Shown: positions 53,008 through 62,927, counted from the stretch's first letter. The stretch is 64,000 nucleotides of DNA from JAGDZR01 sp049115695 (GCA_049115695.1 JAGDZR010000004.1:1-64000); one strand, 5' to 3'. Made by a program: numbers and translations. The notes: a model not told the origin generated them from the letters alone.

Positions 53008-54935
53008 AACGTAAATACATTGTCACGCTTTGTGCAGCACTCATATTCAATTTGGTCAATGCACAACTTAAATTACCTAAATTGATCAGCGATGGGGTCA
53101 TTCTACAACGAGATGCTAAACTTACCATTTGGGGCTGGGACAGTCCTAAACAAAAGATAAACATCACTTTTCAAGGGGCGCAATTTTCAGCCACTACAAA
53201 TGAAAATGGTTACTGGAGTGTTGACCTTAAATCCTACCCGGCTGGTGGCCCATATGTCATGCAAATTGAAGGGTCTTCTGAGGTAGTGATCAATGATATA
53301 TTGATGGGCGATGTATGGCTATGCAGCGGTCAATCTAATATGGAACTGACCATGCAAAGAACCAGCCCTATCTATCAAAGGGAAATCACCGAATCGGCAA
53401 ACACCAATATCAGACAATTTGAGGTGCCAGACCGATTCAATTTTAAAGTACGTCAGGACACACTGTCTGGCGGATCATGGGTATCAGCGCATCCGAGCAC
53501 AATACGCTCCTTTACAGCAGTAGGGTATTTCTTTGCTGATTCTTTGAACAAGGCACTAGATGTACCTATTGGGTTGATCAATGCGGCATTAGGAGGCTCT
53601 CCTGCACAAGCCTGGATGAGTGAAAAAGCACTCCAAAAATACCCACATTATCTATCCGAAATGCGCCAATTTCAAAATGATGCATTTATCGATTCTATTC
53701 GTCGGTCAGATCAATCTCGATCCTACAACTGGTACCAACAATCTTCCATGAAAGACCTGGGGCGGAAAAGCGTTCCATCATGGACAGAAGCAAACTACGA
53801 TGATAATAGCTGGCCCTCAATGTCAATTCCTGGCTATTGGTCAGATGTGAATAATGAACTGGCAAACGGTGTAGTTTGGTTTCGCCGAGAATTTGAATCG
53901 GATCAAGTAGGACCCGCTGACCTGGAGATGGGCAGAATTGTGGATGCTGACTCTGTATTTGTCAACGGCACATTCGTGGGCAGAACCACTTATCAGTATC
54001 CTCCTCGCAGGTACAAAATTCCTGATGGGGTATTGAAAAAAGGCACCAACTCAATAGTGGTTAGGGTCATTAACAATAGTGGGAAAGGTGGATTTATAGC
54101 AGATAAAGCCTATGAAATCAGATTTCCAGATCAGAAAATAGATCTGAGCGGAAAATGGAAATATAAGTTTGGGACGAGCATGCCTCCTCTTGCTGGACCA
54201 ACGTTCATTAGATGGAAACCAGGAGGACTATTCAATGCCATGATATCTCCACTACTTAACCTCAACATTAAAGGAGCCATTTGGTACCAGGGCGAATCGA
54301 ATGCCAACAACTCAAAGCAAGCTTACGAATACCGTGATTTACTTTCAGACTTAATCAAGGACTGGCGCCTGCATTTTGAGCAAGATGACTTTCCTTTCAT
54401 AACGGTACAGCTTGTTAACTTCATGGCGGCCCGGCAAAATCCACAACCCAGCAATTGGGCCATTTTACGGGAATCACAGCTTCTGTCTCTAAAAGAACCA
54501 AATACCGCATTGGTTGTGGGGATTGATCTAGGTGAGTGGAATGACATTCACCCATTAAACAAAAAGGACGTGGGCAAGCGTCTGGCCCTGGGCGCACTCA
54601 ATAAGGCATATGATCAGGATATCACCTATTCAGGTCCCTTATATGTTTCTGGGAATACCAATCAGGAAAAAATGATCTTAACCTTCGATCATGTAGGTGG
54701 TGGTCTGACAGTAAAGGGTGATCAACTCAATGGCTTTGCAATCGCTGGTGAGAATAAAGCATTTGTTTGGGCGAATGCAAAAATAGTGGGTGACAAGATT
54801 GAAGTCTGGCACCCGGATGTGAAACGACCGCTAGCAGTGCGATATGGATGGGCCGACAATCCAGATAAGGTCAATCTGTACAACAAGGAGGGCTTACCTG
54901 CCTCACCCTTTAGAACAGATGACTGGAAGGAATAA
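53004..54935 (+). CDS. SASA-domain carbohydrate acetylesterase, probable acetyl-xylan esterase
   Basis: This 643-residue protein has a signal peptide (cut after NLVNA, residue 20). The sialate O-acetylesterase-type N-terminal segment includes WLCSGQSNMELTM with the nucleophile Ser. A jelly-roll, galactose-binding-like insert (about 240-370, VWFRREF, KYKFG) precedes IKGAIWYQGESNANNSKQAYEY and the His-containing DIHPLNKKDVGKRLALGAL. Family members remove O-acetyl groups from carbohydrates; in the xylan context acetyl-xylan is the natural substrate, but this is inferred. It overlaps the GH10 gene by 4 bases and is last in the operon. Confidence 0.87.
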   Translation: MKRKYIVTLCAALIFNLVNAQLKLPKLISDGVILQRDAKLTIWGWDSPKQKINITFQGAQFSATTNENGYWSVDLKSYPAGGPYVMQIEGSSEVVINDILMGDVWLCSGQSNMELTMQRTSPIYQREITESANTNIRQFEVPDRFNFKVRQDTLSGGSWVSAHPSTIRSFTAVGYFFADSLNKALDVPIGLINAALGGSPAQAWMSEKALQKYPHYLSEMRQFQNDAFIDSIRRSDQSRSYNWYQQSSMKDLGRKSVPSWTEANYDDNSWPSMSIPGYWSDVNNELANGVVWFRREFESDQVGPADLEMGRIVDADSVFVNGTFVGRTTYQYPPRRYKIPDGVLKKGTNSIVVRVINNSGKGGFIADKAYEIRFPDQKIDLSGKWKYKFGTSMPPLAGPTFIRWKPGGLFNAMISPLLNLNIKGAIWYQGESNANNSKQAYEYRDLLSDLIKDWRLHFEQDDFPFITVQLVNFMAARQNPQPSNWAILRESQLLSLKEPNTALVVGIDLGEWNDIHPLNKKDVGKRLALGALNKAYDQDITYSGPLYVSGNTNQEKMILTFDHVGGGLTVKGDQLNGFAIAGENKAFVWANAKIVGDKIEVWHPDVKRPLAVRYGWADNPDKVNLYNKEGLPASPFRTDDWKE

Positions 54936-54936
54936 C

Positions 54937-55650
54937 CTAGTATCCACTGCCAATTGCTTTGTGAAAACTCTCCCGATAGTTTTCTGAAATGGTGAGCATC
55001 TTATCTCCTATTTCTAAACTGTTTTTAGTAATCGCATCAACTTTGTCCAATGATACGATATGAGATCGGTGAATTCTATAAAACTTACTGGCAGGCAGTT
55101 TGTCTTCAAGAGATTTTAGGCTGGTAAGTGACAGAATGGGCTTACCCTCTTTAAGATGCACCCTCACGTAATCTTTCAACCCTTCAATAAATAGAATATC
55201 GTCATATCGTACTTTGATCAGTTGATACTCGACTTTGAGAAATAAGTAATCACGGGCGCCCTGGACCTCATTCCCTTTTTGGAGTTGCCTGTACTGCTGG
55301 GCTTTAGTAGCGGCTTTCAGGAATTCTTGATAATTAAAGGGTTTGAGTAGATAATCAATGGCATCCAGTTTGTATCCCTCTATTGCGAACTGATCAAAAG
55401 CAGTCGTGAAAATAATCAGAGGTTTGTGTTCTTTCCCGTCAAGAATTTTAGCAAGATCGATACCTGTTAGATCATTCATCTGAATATCCAAAAATATCAA
55501 ATCAATTTGCTCATGCTGCAAGACCTTTAACGCCTCAAGCGGATTATCAAAAGCACCCACCAAATGGAGAAAATCTGTTTGCCCGATGAATTGCTCTACT
55601 AATCCTAATGCAAGGGGCTCATCGTCTACACAAACACAGTTCAGTTTCAT
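54937..55650 (-). CDS. LytTR-family response regulator
   Basis: This 237-residue protein has an N-terminal receiver domain with DDE at 9-11 and phosphoacceptor D55 (FLDIQMN) and a C-terminal LytTR DNA-binding domain (about 130-235: DDILFIEGLKDYVRVHL, YRIHRSHIVSLDKVDAI). The gene overlaps the kinase gene by 4 bases (ATGA). It converges on the acetylesterase with one base between the stops. Its direct target may be the divergent receptor gene, as suggested by repeats at 56770. The family regulates envelope and catabolic genes. Confidence 0.92.
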   Translation of the reverse strand: MKLNCVCVDDEPLALGLVEQFIGQTDFLHLVGAFDNPLEALKVLQHEQIDLIFLDIQMNDLTGIDLAKILDGKEHKPLIIFTTAFDQFAIEGYKLDAIDYLLKPFNYQEFLKAATKAQQYRQLQKGNEVQGARDYLFLKVEYQLIKVRYDDILFIEGLKDYVRVHLKEGKPILSLTSLKSLEDKLPASKFYRIHRSHIVSLDKVDAITKNSLEIGDKMLTISENYRESFHKAIGSGY

Positions 55651-56690
55651 CTTAATTGAAGCTTAAGCTCCACAATATATTTGTTCTCCAGCTCCTTGAT
55701 ATCTAATTGATGTTTTCCTGGATAGATCAGGTCCAGCCTTCGCCTGGTGTTCTGAATGCCAATTCCTCCTTCGTCCAAACTTAATGATGATCTGTCAAAT
55801 ACTGAATTCTCCACAAGCATTCGTACACTGTCCTGCTCAACAGCAACTTCAATATTAATAAATGAATCAGCTTGATTACTCACTCCGTGTTTGAATGCAT
55901 TCTCCACAAAGGGCAAAAACATCATCGGAGCGACCAGTTCATTGACTTCTTGCTGAGGTCTGGCGAAATTCACTTTAACCTTCTTTGACATTCGCAATTT
56001 CATAAGACTCACATAGTTCTCGATAAAATTGATTTCGTCCTGAAGTTTTGTCAAATCCTGCTGTGCCTTGTACAATACATGTCTCATCATGGAGGACAAG
56101 GTGTGGATAGATTCCTTCGCATCCTCAATGTTAAGGTCTGCCAATGCGTAGATACTATTGAGTGTATTGAAGTAAAAATGAGGGTTGATCTGTGTTTTTA
56201 AAAATGACAATTCGTTGCTGATTTTTTCCTTTTCGAGTTCGTTGCGTTTGAGCGTATCCTCCTGGTTTTTTTTCACCAAAAACACAATACTCGAAACCCC
56301 TATAGCCGGAAGTGTGAATAACAATTCGAAAAAATCAATCCTAAACCAACTTCTGGGTTTGTACTCATGATTGGGTCGGATGGCCTGATGCATCAGTTCG
56401 GGAAGATTCAAAAAGTACTCTGTCAATTTCATGAGTACCTGCCCTAACAGTAATAGTACTAGCAAGTAAATTACAAATCTCACAATACCACCCGCGCTCA
56501 GGAGCTTAGGGGCAATGAAGCGTGCATTGATAAAGTAGATGGCTGACAGCAAAAGGCCAAAAGCAGATTGTTTGATCCAGAACTCCGTTGGAAGATCAAA
56601 TGGAAAGGCAAGAGGCGAGAGCAATACCAACAGCAACCAGATGATGGTTGTCAACAGCATTTCCTGAACTGAAATTTTCATGGTATTCAT
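55647..56690 (-). CDS. LytS/YehU-type sensor histidine kinase
   Basis: This 347-residue protein has four N-terminal membrane helices (about 12-145) and a short linker. The His_kinase (PF06580-type) domain has the phosphoacceptor His in KTQINPHFYFNTLNSIYALA, LPFVENAFKHGVSNQ and GIGIQNTRRRLDLIYP. The domain composition fits a LytS-type kinase without a PAS or periplasmic sensor, so the signal is probably sensed by the membrane part. The gene is in an operon with the LytTR regulator. Confidence 0.92.
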   Translation of the reverse strand: MNTMKISVQEMLLTTIIWLLLVLLSPLAFPFDLPTEFWIKQSAFGLLLSAIYFINARFIAPKLLSAGGIVRFVIYLLVLLLLGQVLMKLTEYFLNLPELMHQAIRPNHEYKPRSWFRIDFFELLFTLPAIGVSSIVFLVKKNQEDTLKRNELEKEKISNELSFLKTQINPHFYFNTLNSIYALADLNIEDAKESIHTLSSMMRHVLYKAQQDLTKLQDEINFIENYVSLMKLRMSKKVKVNFARPQQEVNELVAPMMFLPFVENAFKHGVSNQADSFINIEVAVEQDSVRMLVENSVFDRSSLSLDEGGIGIQNTRRRLDLIYPGKHQLDIKELENKYIVELKLQLR

Positions 56691-56769
56691 GGTTCTACTG
56701 ACGAGATGTACTCAAATCTACGGTTCACAATGGTCACCTACACGCAATAATCTGCCATTTCTGTCTTAA

Positions 56770-56797
56770 CATCTACCAACTGGCGAAAACCATCTAC
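56770..56797. promoter_or_regulatory. Direct repeat CATCTAC spaced by 21 bases, possible LytTR binding site
   Basis: CATCTAC occurs at 56770-56776 and 56791-56797. A 21-base repeat on one face of the helix is the geometry bound by LytTR dimers. It lies between the divergent kinase and receptor genes. Confidence 0.4.
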
Positions 56798-56960
56798 GAA
56801 ATGTCTCTGTAAGCATAATGTGAGATTTCATCGGTCAAAAAGCGGTTTTCGCAGACAAACAAACCCTGGTGGTCTAATAGTGCAATCCTCCTTCTCTGAA
56901 AAGCGTGATTATGACTGAAACAATAATGAACATTGCACGATAATTTAACACTCAGGCATC

Positions 56961-59753
56961 ATGACTACTAAAATTCTTACCCTCATATTAATATTCCTGA
57001 CAAGCTTCTCACTGGTCGCTCAAAACCCAATTGATGGAAATTGGAGCGGCGAGATGGAAGCGGGTCCTGCCGGTAAAGTCGAAATTAATTATCAACTCAA
57101 AGTAGTTGACAATCAACTGCAAGGAACGGTGAATAGCCGAATGGGCACTACCGATATCAAAAATGGATCTGTAGATGATAAAAAATTCAGTTTCGACCTC
57201 AGCTTTGGAGAAATGACAGTTTCTCATACCGGTGAGTTAACAAATGATAATCAAATCATCATAAAAAATCCTATGGGCGAGATTCAGCTGAAAAAACTAA
57301 GTGGTTCCGATGCTCAAGTTGCTCAATCAAGACCCATGATGCCTGCAGTTCAGGAAGTCGGATATGGCAAACTATCTGGAACTTTGATAGATGAAGCAAC
57401 AGGTGAACCGATTCCTTTTGCAACAATTGCCCTGGTAGATGAAGCAGGTCAAACTAAGGATGGTACGATCGCTGATGAAAATGGTCAGTTTTCACTGAAG
57501 TCCATCCCTAGCGGAACATACACAGCCAATATTTCCTTCATCGGCTATGAATCAATGGATAAAAGCGGTCTGATATTCACTGGTAAAGGCGAATCAATAG
57601 ACTTAGGAGAGGTGTCAATGGGTAGCTCAGCGAAGGAATTGGATGAAGTGGTGGTGACAGGTGAGCGAGAATTGATTGAAGAAAAAGTAGATCGGATGAT
57701 TTACAACGCCGAACAAGACAAAACAACAGTCGGTGGAGATGCAGTTGACGTACTTAGACGTGTTCCGATGCTTACAGTAGACCTGGACGGTAATGTATCT
57801 CTTCGAGGCAGTAGAAACATTACAGTGCTGATTGACAACAGACCATCTACCATTACAGCAAGCAGCATTGGTGATGCGCTGAAGCAAATCCCTGCTGACC
57901 AGATCAAATCAGTGGAAGTAATCACTTCTCCATCAGCGCGATATGATGCTGAAGGTACAAGTGGTATCATCAATATCATTACTAAGAAAAACAATCTACA
58001 AGGAGGATCATTGAATTTGAGAAGTAGCGCAGGTCTTAGAGGATCCAACCTTGGGCTTAATGCCTCATTGCGAAAAGGTAGAATGGGACTCACTGGTGGA
58101 GGTTTCGGCCGTGCAGGGTACAATATTCGAGGCGATTTTGAAAATAGTCAAATGCTGAAAGATGCTAATGGCAATGTGCTCTCGACTACAAATCAGACAG
58201 CCAGCACGGTCAACAACATGATGTTCGGGCGATATAACCTTGGATGGGATTACGAAATCAACAAGTACAACTGGGTAGGATCTTCTGCCAACTTCGGAAT
58301 GTTCAATTTCAAGAATTCACAAGACAACCGCCTCTCCGAGACCTACCAGGCAAACAACTTGATAGCCAGCAATATCCAGGATGTTTCAATGGCTAACCTC
58401 TCCAACCAGATTGACGTGAACCTTAACTATATCCGAACATTTGAGAAAAAAGGTAAAGAGCTAAGCATTCTTGGGCTCTATAGCCAAAACGATCGCAACA
58501 ATGATTTTGAGACTGAGTCACTTAATGATAGTGAGGAAATCATCAGTCGTATCAAAAACCTGAACGACAGTTACAACAATGAATCGACAGTACAGATAGA
58601 TTACGTCGAACCAATTGGTGAACATCAAATCTTTGAAATAGGTGCTAAAAACATCAATCGAGTAGTCAATTCTGATTACCAATACTTGTTTGGAATGGGA
58701 AATGACCCTTATGTAGAAATATCAAGTGCACAACTTTCTAATCAGTTTGATTACAATCAGAATATCACTGCGGGTTATCTATCTTATACAGCCGACTTCC
58801 TCAAGGACTACTCTGTCAAATCAGGACTAAGGTATGAGCACACGACCATTGACGCAGTATTTGCAGATGAAGTGGCTTTAGATATCCCTAGTTATGGTAT
58901 CCTGGTGCCAAGTATCAACCTGTCTAGAAAACTTGGCATGGGCAAAACCATAAAGGCTGCTTACAATCGACGTATTCAGCGTCCATCACTTCAATTTCTA
59001 AACCCCAATATCCAGGCAGCCAACCCACTCAATGTGACACAAGGTAATCCAACCCTTAATCCGGAATACACTAATAACTACGAGTTGGCTTACAGTACAT
59101 TTAAAAATGGCATATCTATCAACGTAACTGCCTTTATGAGAAATACACAAGGTTCTATCCAGGCAGTACGTGAAACCCAGGGTGACACAGTTTATACAGG
59201 ATATCAGAATATTGGTAATGAAGATGCCTATGGATTGAGTTTGTTTACAAGCGTGCGAATCGGTAAAAAAGTAATGTTGAATGGAGGACTCGATGGCTAC
59301 TACGCAATGATGACCAATAACGTTCCTGATCCCATCTACAATGCTTCAAATCAAGGCTTTGTGATGAGTGGCCGAATATTTGGCAGCTACAAATTCACTG
59401 ACCAATGGTCATTCCAACTATTCAGTTTCTTCAGAGGTAAAAACGTTGAATTACAAGGTTATCGTACTGGTTTCTATGTATACAGTTTGAGCCTCAACAA
59501 GTCATTCGCTGACGATAAAGGTAGTTTCGGAATTGGAGCAGAGAACTTTCTCACCTCTCCAATGACAATGACATCCAATATTTCTTCAGCATTCATTGAG
59601 CAGAACAGCACCAATTACATGTACAACACCAATTTCAAAATCAACTTCAGCTATCGAATCGGTAAACTATCGGCGAGTCAACCGAAGCGAAAAAGAAGAT
59701 CTGCTGATAACAACGACCTCAAAGAAGGTTCGTCAAACAATATGGACTATTAA
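56961..59753 (+). CDS. Outer-membrane beta-barrel receptor with carboxypeptidase-like domain (OMP_b-brl_3 type)
   Basis: This 930-residue protein has a signal peptide (cut after SLVAQ, residue 20). An extra N-terminal beta domain of about 100 residues (NWSGEMEAGPAGKVEI) precedes a CarboxypepD_reg domain (GTLIDEATGEPIPFATIAL, GFIGYES-like) and a TonB-type plug with ELDEVVVTGER, LRRVPMLTVDLDGNVSLRG and SARYDAEGTSGIINIITKK. A large barrel follows with RRIQRPSLQFLNPN and NPTLNPEYTNNYELAY. This receptor type is unlike SusC and has no SusD partner. The cargo is unknown. It is divergent from the LytS/LytTR pair and ends at a strong terminator. Confidence 0.9.
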   Translation: MTTKILTLILIFLTSFSLVAQNPIDGNWSGEMEAGPAGKVEINYQLKVVDNQLQGTVNSRMGTTDIKNGSVDDKKFSFDLSFGEMTVSHTGELTNDNQIIIKNPMGEIQLKKLSGSDAQVAQSRPMMPAVQEVGYGKLSGTLIDEATGEPIPFATIALVDEAGQTKDGTIADENGQFSLKSIPSGTYTANISFIGYESMDKSGLIFTGKGESIDLGEVSMGSSAKELDEVVVTGERELIEEKVDRMIYNAEQDKTTVGGDAVDVLRRVPMLTVDLDGNVSLRGSRNITVLIDNRPSTITASSIGDALKQIPADQIKSVEVITSPSARYDAEGTSGIINIITKKNNLQGGSLNLRSSAGLRGSNLGLNASLRKGRMGLTGGGFGRAGYNIRGDFENSQMLKDANGNVLSTTNQTASTVNNMMFGRYNLGWDYEINKYNWVGSSANFGMFNFKNSQDNRLSETYQANNLIASNIQDVSMANLSNQIDVNLNYIRTFEKKGKELSILGLYSQNDRNNDFETESLNDSEEIISRIKNLNDSYNNESTVQIDYVEPIGEHQIFEIGAKNINRVVNSDYQYLFGMGNDPYVEISSAQLSNQFDYNQNITAGYLSYTADFLKDYSVKSGLRYEHTTIDAVFADEVALDIPSYGILVPSINLSRKLGMGKTIKAAYNRRIQRPSLQFLNPNIQAANPLNVTQGNPTLNPEYTNNYELAYSTFKNGISINVTAFMRNTQGSIQAVRETQGDTVYTGYQNIGNEDAYGLSLFTSVRIGKKVMLNGGLDGYYAMMTNNVPDPIYNASNQGFVMSGRIFGSYKFTDQWSFQLFSFFRGKNVELQGYRTGFYVYSLSLNKSFADDKGSFGIGAENFLTSPMTMTSNISSAFIEQNSTNYMYNTNFKINFSYRIGKLSASQPKRKRRSADNNDLKEGSSNNMDY

Positions 59754-59781
59754 TTCAATCGCTTCAGCATAGATGATTGAC

Positions 59782-59811
59782 CCTCTCCACTTTTCGTGGA
59801 GAGGTTTTTTT
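59782..59811 (+). terminator. Intrinsic terminator after the outer-membrane receptor
   Basis: CCTCTCCAC-TTTTC-GTGGAGAGG is followed by seven T on the plus strand, a textbook rho-independent terminator. It lies 28 bases after the receptor stop. Confidence 0.85.
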
Positions 59812-59815
59812 GAAG

Positions 59816-60814
59816 CTAATCTTTTGAATGTTGCCTGAAATCCGGAAACCCGGATATAGTCCAATTCACCTCTCTTGCATAGGTAGCCCGATTTGGATCA
59901 TCAAGTTCGTGCCCTTGAATTGATTCATAATCTCGAGCGTGATAGACCATGACTGAAGATTCTCCGTCTTCAGCGACAGTGAATGAATTATGTCCGGGTC
60001 CAAACCGATTGTGTTGAGCATTAGAGTGAAAAACCGGAGATGGTGCTTTATTCCAGTTCGCTGGATTGAGTAAATCTGCTTGTTCGTCTATCCATAGAAG
60101 TCCAATACAGTAGTTATGATTGGTTGCACTGGCCGAATATGTTACAAAAATCTTTCCGTTCCTTTTGATCACAGCTGGTCCCTCATTCACATTATACTTT
60201 TGTCGCTCCCATTCATATTCAGGTTTGGTGAGTATAACCTCAGGCCCCACCAATTGAGTGGGATGTTCAAATTCAGAAAGTACCAAACCAGTACCCCCCT
60301 CCCCATCCAACACACTTTCAGCCCAAATCAGGTATCGTTTGCCAGCATGTTCGAAAGTGGTAGCATCCAACGCAAAACCGTCAGTTTTAGTTTGTACCTG
60401 ACCTTCCTCATTCCAGTCTCCATCAAATGGATCTTCGGAAGTGTTGGAAAGCACCCACATCCTAATTTTCCATTTGTCCTCTGAATGCCCTGCTGCGAAA
60501 TATATGTACCAAACATCATCTATCCGATGCAATTCTGGCGCCCATATGTGATTGGCCATTGTCCCGGCTTCATGTTTGCTCCAAATCACCTTTTCCGGAG
60601 CATTAGCTAGCCCGTCAATAGTTCCTGCTCTTCGAAGTATCACGCGATCATACGCTGGAACTGTGGCTGTGTAATAGTAGACACCAGATTTTGCCTTGTA
60701 CACCCAGGGATCTGCTCTTTGTTCCACCAATGGATTGTTAAATGAGATGCTCTGTGCACGGCATATAAATACAATGAATAGCACTCCTATGGTAAGTAAA
60801 TGTCTTTTTTTCAT
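59816..60814 (-). CDS. Secreted GH43 family glycosidase, arabinofuranosidase/xylosidase type
   Basis: This 332-residue protein starts at MKKRHLLTIGVLFIV with a signal peptide cut near CRAQ (residue 21). I chose the ATG at 60814; an upstream in-frame ATG at 60883 adds 23 residues without signal character. GH43 features are base D35 (EQRADPWVY), HIWAPELHRIDDVWYIYFAAG, the second acid in FALDATTFEH and the acid Glu in NVNEGPAV. The order fits exported alpha-L-arabinofuranosidase-like GH43s, but the subfamily is not assigned. No LacI operator lies near, so it may be controlled separately. Confidence 0.87.
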   Translation of the reverse strand: MKKRHLLTIGVLFIVFICRAQSISFNNPLVEQRADPWVYKAKSGVYYYTATVPAYDRVILRRAGTIDGLANAPEKVIWSKHEAGTMANHIWAPELHRIDDVWYIYFAAGHSEDKWKIRMWVLSNTSEDPFDGDWNEEGQVQTKTDGFALDATTFEHAGKRYLIWAESVLDGEGGTGLVLSEFEHPTQLVGPEVILTKPEYEWERQKYNVNEGPAVIKRNGKIFVTYSASATNHNYCIGLLWIDEQADLLNPANWNKAPSPVFHSNAQHNRFGPGHNSFTVAEDGESSVMVYHARDYESIQGHELDDPNRATYAREVNWTISGFPDFRQHSKD

Positions 60815-60819
60815 ATTGA

Positions 60820-61101
60820 TCTCATAAACTAAGTGCTCAAGATAGTGATGGTTATTCAAGCGAGATCGGTCATGTGCAGTCAAAGTACATTAAGCTGTTC
60901 CAATTGACCAATTGGATGGGGCAATCTGGCTCGGACATAGGATCCAATGCTGATGAACTCGGTTTACTAGAATTTGCCAGTATTCAGGTCTATCCCAATC
61001 CAACAGTTGGGTTGGTGAAAATTGAAAACAAAGGCATTGGCGAGCTGGAATTAAAGCTGCTGGATGCCACAGGTGGAGAAGTTATCAAAACTGTACGCAG
61101 A
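60820..61101 (+). pseudogene. Remnant of a T9SS C-terminal sorting domain
   Basis: The plus strand is open from 60820 and encodes AQDSDGYSSEIGHVQSKYIK, then a type A sorting-domain core (FASIQVYPNPTVGLVKIE, LELKLLDATGGEVIKT) up to about 61092. The final strand is missing: the frame shifts where it meets the end of the minus-strand carboxylesterase gene at 61102. There is no start and no catalytic domain, since the upstream DNA is the GH43 gene on the other strand. I read it as the residue of a T9SS-exported enzyme truncated by a rearrangement on both sides. Confidence 0.65.
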
Positions 61102-62718
61102 TTACTCCTTCAGGTATATTTTATCCAAAAACTCATATCGAGCGTCCTTTTCAGCCTCAACTGCCTTGCTTTCCACATCAATTACCATGATCATAGGTGT
61201 CTTATCAGATGGTTCTGCAGCAGGCCATTCAGGTAAGTTTTCGCCATTGGGGTCACCTGTTTTGATGAAGTTTGCAAAGAAATCCTGCATGGTCGCTGAT
61301 ACCTTATAATCATCGGCTGTCCAGGCAAAATCTTTGATTAAATGCAAATTACCCATGCAGTACTCAATCTCACATGCATGTGGCGCGCCGATCGCAGGAG
61401 GTGCCGGAGGCCCGGAAGAGGTTCCGCCTGCTAATCCAGCTACCTTGTTCTTGTCCACCATTGGTGGTCTTAGTTTACTAAATAAATAGCGGTATACATT
61501 TTGATTACTGTTTTTGCGATGAAGATCAAACCATTTCCAGGTGCTGTATACAATAAATCGATCGCTCGCAAGACTTGTTGCCGACCACTCTAACTCCTCA
61601 GCTGTACCATAAGGGTAAAGCTTCAATACCTTTTGATGATCATCAGGAAAAGCCTCCTTGACTTTGGCGATATAGCCTTCTTCCGTGTAGGGCCCTTGCG
61701 TAAAAGCGTATCCGGGGATCTCGGCCGAATTCCAACCAAGTAAGAGTGGAATCTGGGCCTGTTCACCTGCTTCAAATATCTCAGGTAAAGATTTCGGTAA
61801 AAAGTAGCCATCAATCGCCATGGGAAAACCAAACCTTCCAGATTCGTTATAAATTTCATAAATGTCTCTCGAAGTGAGCGCTCGAAACGTTTCAAAAGTG
61901 TAACCGGATTTTTCCACAAACTCGACTCCAATCTTTTCCGCCTCAGCTAAGGTTACTGGTGCCATGGTTGGGTTGATACCAGCTCCACTCTCACCTATTG
62001 CTCCTGCCAACCTATCTTTTGACAATGGTGATGACATTTGCATACTTACTGCAATTGATCCGGCTGACTCACCTGCGATAGTGATCTTATTTGGATCCCC
62101 TCCAAAAGCCTGAATATTCTCTTCTACCCACTTCAAGGCTGCCGCCTGATCCAGCGCTCCATAATTGCCAGAAGCCTTGTAGGATGCTTCAGATGTTAAA
62201 TCCGGATGTGCCAGAAAACCGAAAATATTTAGTCGATAATTAGCCGTCACTACAACGATTCCCTTCTTGGCCATACTTTCTCCATCATACCGCGGTTCAG
62301 CACCATCTCCCGCAACATTACCTCCCCCATAGTAATACAGCAATACAGGTAAGTCCTTCGTATTGCGTTTTGCTGGAGTCCATACATTCAAATAAAGACA
62401 ATCCTCACTTACTCCATTTGAACGAGAATTCATATCCCCCCAAATGACTCTCTGCATAGGTCGCGGACCAAAATCCTTTGCTTGTTTTACACCTTCCCAA
62501 TTGTCTAAGGGTTGTGGCGCTTTCCATCTCAGCTCACCGACTGGTGGCTTGGCAAATGGAACGCCCAAGTAGGTTTGAATACCATCATTGGTATCATAAT
62601 TCCCTTCAATGAGACCGTTATTTATTTTAACCTGCACAGCAAAAGCATCTCTTTTTTGAGCAACTATCATCAGAGATAATCCCATAGACAGAGCGAGTAT
62701 TGTCAGTTTTGTCTTCAT
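61102..62718 (-). CDS. Type B carboxylesterase family protein
   Basis: This 538-residue protein has a signal peptide (cut near MIVAQ, residue 21). The alpha/beta hydrolase fold has GVPFAKPPVGELRWKAP, SEDCLYLNVWTP, the oxyanion region LLYYYGGGNVAGD, the nucleophile S218 in ITIAGESAGS and the late GAPHACEIEYCMGN with the catalytic His. Substrates of this family are diverse; near xylan genes a feruloyl- or acetyl-esterase role is possible but not shown. Its promoter region holds the NrtR-like palindrome at 62813. Confidence 0.88.
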   Translation of the reverse strand: MKTKLTILALSMGLSLMIVAQKRDAFAVQVKINNGLIEGNYDTNDGIQTYLGVPFAKPPVGELRWKAPQPLDNWEGVKQAKDFGPRPMQRVIWGDMNSRSNGVSEDCLYLNVWTPAKRNTKDLPVLLYYYGGGNVAGDGAEPRYDGESMAKKGIVVVTANYRLNIFGFLAHPDLTSEASYKASGNYGALDQAAALKWVEENIQAFGGDPNKITIAGESAGSIAVSMQMSSPLSKDRLAGAIGESGAGINPTMAPVTLAEAEKIGVEFVEKSGYTFETFRALTSRDIYEIYNESGRFGFPMAIDGYFLPKSLPEIFEAGEQAQIPLLLGWNSAEIPGYAFTQGPYTEEGYIAKVKEAFPDDHQKVLKLYPYGTAEELEWSATSLASDRFIVYSTWKWFDLHRKNSNQNVYRYLFSKLRPPMVDKNKVAGLAGGTSSGPPAPPAIGAPHACEIEYCMGNLHLIKDFAWTADDYKVSATMQDFFANFIKTGDPNGENLPEWPAAEPSDKTPMIMVIDVESKAVEAEKDARYEFLDKIYLKE

Positions 62719-62812
62719 CGTTCAATGTATCATTCACTATTTAATAACATTGGAGCAAACTCTCCTAAATAAATTCTCCAGTTTGTCCAGGTATGACCGC
62801 CTGTCGAAATAT

Positions 62813-62833
62813 ATTGTCTCTTTTCGTGACAAT
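62813..62833. promoter_or_regulatory. 21-bp palindrome ATTGTC-N9-GACAAT, likely NrtR-type operator
   Basis: The arms ATTGTC and GACAAT are perfect and separated by nine bases. The site lies between the carboxylesterase start (62718) and the regulator (62928). The same arms and spacing recur at 63702. Confidence 0.7.
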
Positions 62834-62927
62834 AATATAGAAAGATGTTGATAATAACTAACATCAATAACTGATTTGGCTCATGGTTCTGTTGAAATTG
62901 ATCAATTTAATTAGATTCGGGCCTGAA

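Noticed and set aside
61064..61309. Plus-strand frame of 81 codons crossing the carboxylesterase end
   Set aside because: From 61102 on it is antisense to the esterase; only the part to about 61101, in another frame, shows T9SS similarity.
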